Assembly (NCBI GenBank): GCA_039583705.1
Contig: JAVKSM010000089.1
Span: forward strand, 1-14,003
DNA: 14,003 nt
Source of the DNA: JAVKSM01 sp039583705
GTDB lineage: Bacteria; Actinomycetota; Actinomycetes; Mycobacteriales; Pseudonocardiaceae
Direction: 5' to 3'
Shown: positions 13,457 through 14,003 of the stretch, piece after piece
Layout: the number at the start of each line of letters is the position of its first letter
Position numbering within the stretch: the stretch's first letter is position 1
Notes under the pieces: model-generated
Databases searched by the model: none
What the model saw: only the letters and a program-made list of their open reading frames with translations
What the model was told of the DNA's origin: nothing
Position numbers and translations under genes: made by a program

Positions 13457-14003
13457 GTGAGTTCGCAACTGGTGGTGTCGTTGTCGGGCCTCGACCTCGG
13501 CACCACACCGCACGTCCTGGACCTTGCGGCGGAGCTGGCCCCCCGGCGCGTCGCCCTTTCGCTGCTGGTGGCACCGCGCCCGGACCCATCCGGCGACGCG
13601 CTGGACTGGGTGCGCGGCCGCCGGGCCGGCGGGGACGCGGTGGTGATGCACGGCTACGGACTCACGCACGGCAACGGCTCCGGCATCGGCAGACCGGCCC
13701 GGCTGCCGTCGCACGAGGCCGGGCTCGCCCTGGTCGCGGCCGAGCGGCGCTTCGAGACGTTCGGCCTGGCAGCCGACGGTTTCGTGCCGCCGCGCTGGGT
13801 GGCCTCGCCGGGTGCGCTGGTCGCGTTGCGGCAGCGGGACTTCCGGCTGTGCGCCGACCTGCTCGGAGTCCGGCTGCTGGACTCGGGGCAGACACTGCCC
13901 GGCCGGGTGCTCGGGGTCGGGCGCCGGCATGCCACCGAGCCGTGGTGGTGCGCGGCGCTGGTGCTCGGGGCGGCCCGGACCGCGCGCCGCGGCGGCCTTG
14001 TGC
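13457..14003 (+). CDS. DUF2334 (polysaccharide-deacetylase-like) protein, 3' end cut by window
   Basis: Open from GTG 13457 to the window edge, 182 codons. The sequence VVSLSGLDLGTTPHVLDLAAEL, VALSLLVAPR, WVRGRRAGGDAVVMHGYGLTH, LPSHEAGLALVAAERRFETFGL and FVPPRWVASPGAL matches the DUF2334 group, related to the NodB/polysaccharide deacetylase fold. HGYxxxH could contribute metal ligands. Its substrate is not established. In related actinomycetes, as I recall, such genes sit close to purB/purC, which supports the call. The start follows the purC stop by 62 bp. TGTCCT 6 nt before the GTG is a poor -10 match, so its promoter or operon membership with purC is uncertain. Confidence 0.75.
   Translation, partial: MSSQLVVSLSGLDLGTTPHVLDLAAELAPRRVALSLLVAPRPDPSGDALDWVRGRRAGGDAVVMHGYGLTHGNGSGIGRPARLPSHEAGLALVAAERRFETFGLAADGFVPPRWVASPGALVALRQRDFRLCADLLGVRLLDSGQTLPGRVLGVGRRHATEPWWCAALVLGAARTARRGGLV

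Overview
This is a high-GC window with the hallmarks of an actinomycete. Codons mostly end in G or C, GTG starts are frequent, and several starts sit 6-8 nt behind a -10-like hexamer with no Shine-Dalgarno, which suggests leaderless mRNAs. The protein families (encapsulin, dormancy-type phosphoribosyltransferase, XRE regulator with a long C-terminal region, DUF2334 next to purC) fit an actinomycete, perhaps of the Pseudonocardiales. The order-level guess is weak.

Layout. 1-702: 3' part of a family 1 encapsulin shell gene. 764-1456 (-): phosphoribosyltransferase. 1650-2120 (-): small membrane protein. 2382-3784 (+): RNA ligase RtcB. It runs into a run of exactly 100 N (3785-3884), after which its partner archease continues to 4301. 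4423-5655 (+): intact class I/II aminotransferase. 5681-6703 (-): threonine-aldolase-type PLP enzyme. 6803-7519 (+): HAD-family hydrolase. 7524-8843 (-): XRE-type regulator. 8998-10220: broken aminotransferase. 10433-10876: free-standing copy of the C-terminal TSCPD-type region of class II ribonucleotide reductase. 10936-12354: purB. 12459-13394: purC. 13457 to the end: DUF2334 protein, cut by the window edge.

How the genes work together. RtcB and archease form an RNA-repair pair. PurB and PurC are both purine-pathway enzymes (PurC makes SAICAR, PurB cleaves it). Two strong hairpins and a separate -10-like box lie between them, so they are probably separate transcription units. About 6.7-10.4 kb is visibly less GC-rich than the flanks and carries a HAD hydrolase, a regulator and a decayed aminotransferase, which looks like an acquired and partly decaying insert.

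Most notable finds. (1) Two NrdR-box-like palindromes spaced exactly 31 bp apart stand before a stand-alone ribonucleotide-reductase C-terminal domain with no catalytic subunit nearby. (2) Short tandem duplications recur at gene ends and starts: a 12-bp unit five times before rtcB, a 14-bp unit three times over the archease stop codon, about 20 bp four times between the aminotransferase and aldolase, a 15-bp unit twice inside the aldolase, and a 12-bp unit four times at the purC 3' end. (3) The aminotransferase pseudogene has a nonsense codon and a frame-breaking lesion. I saw no CRISPR array, tRNA, rRNA or insertion sequence.
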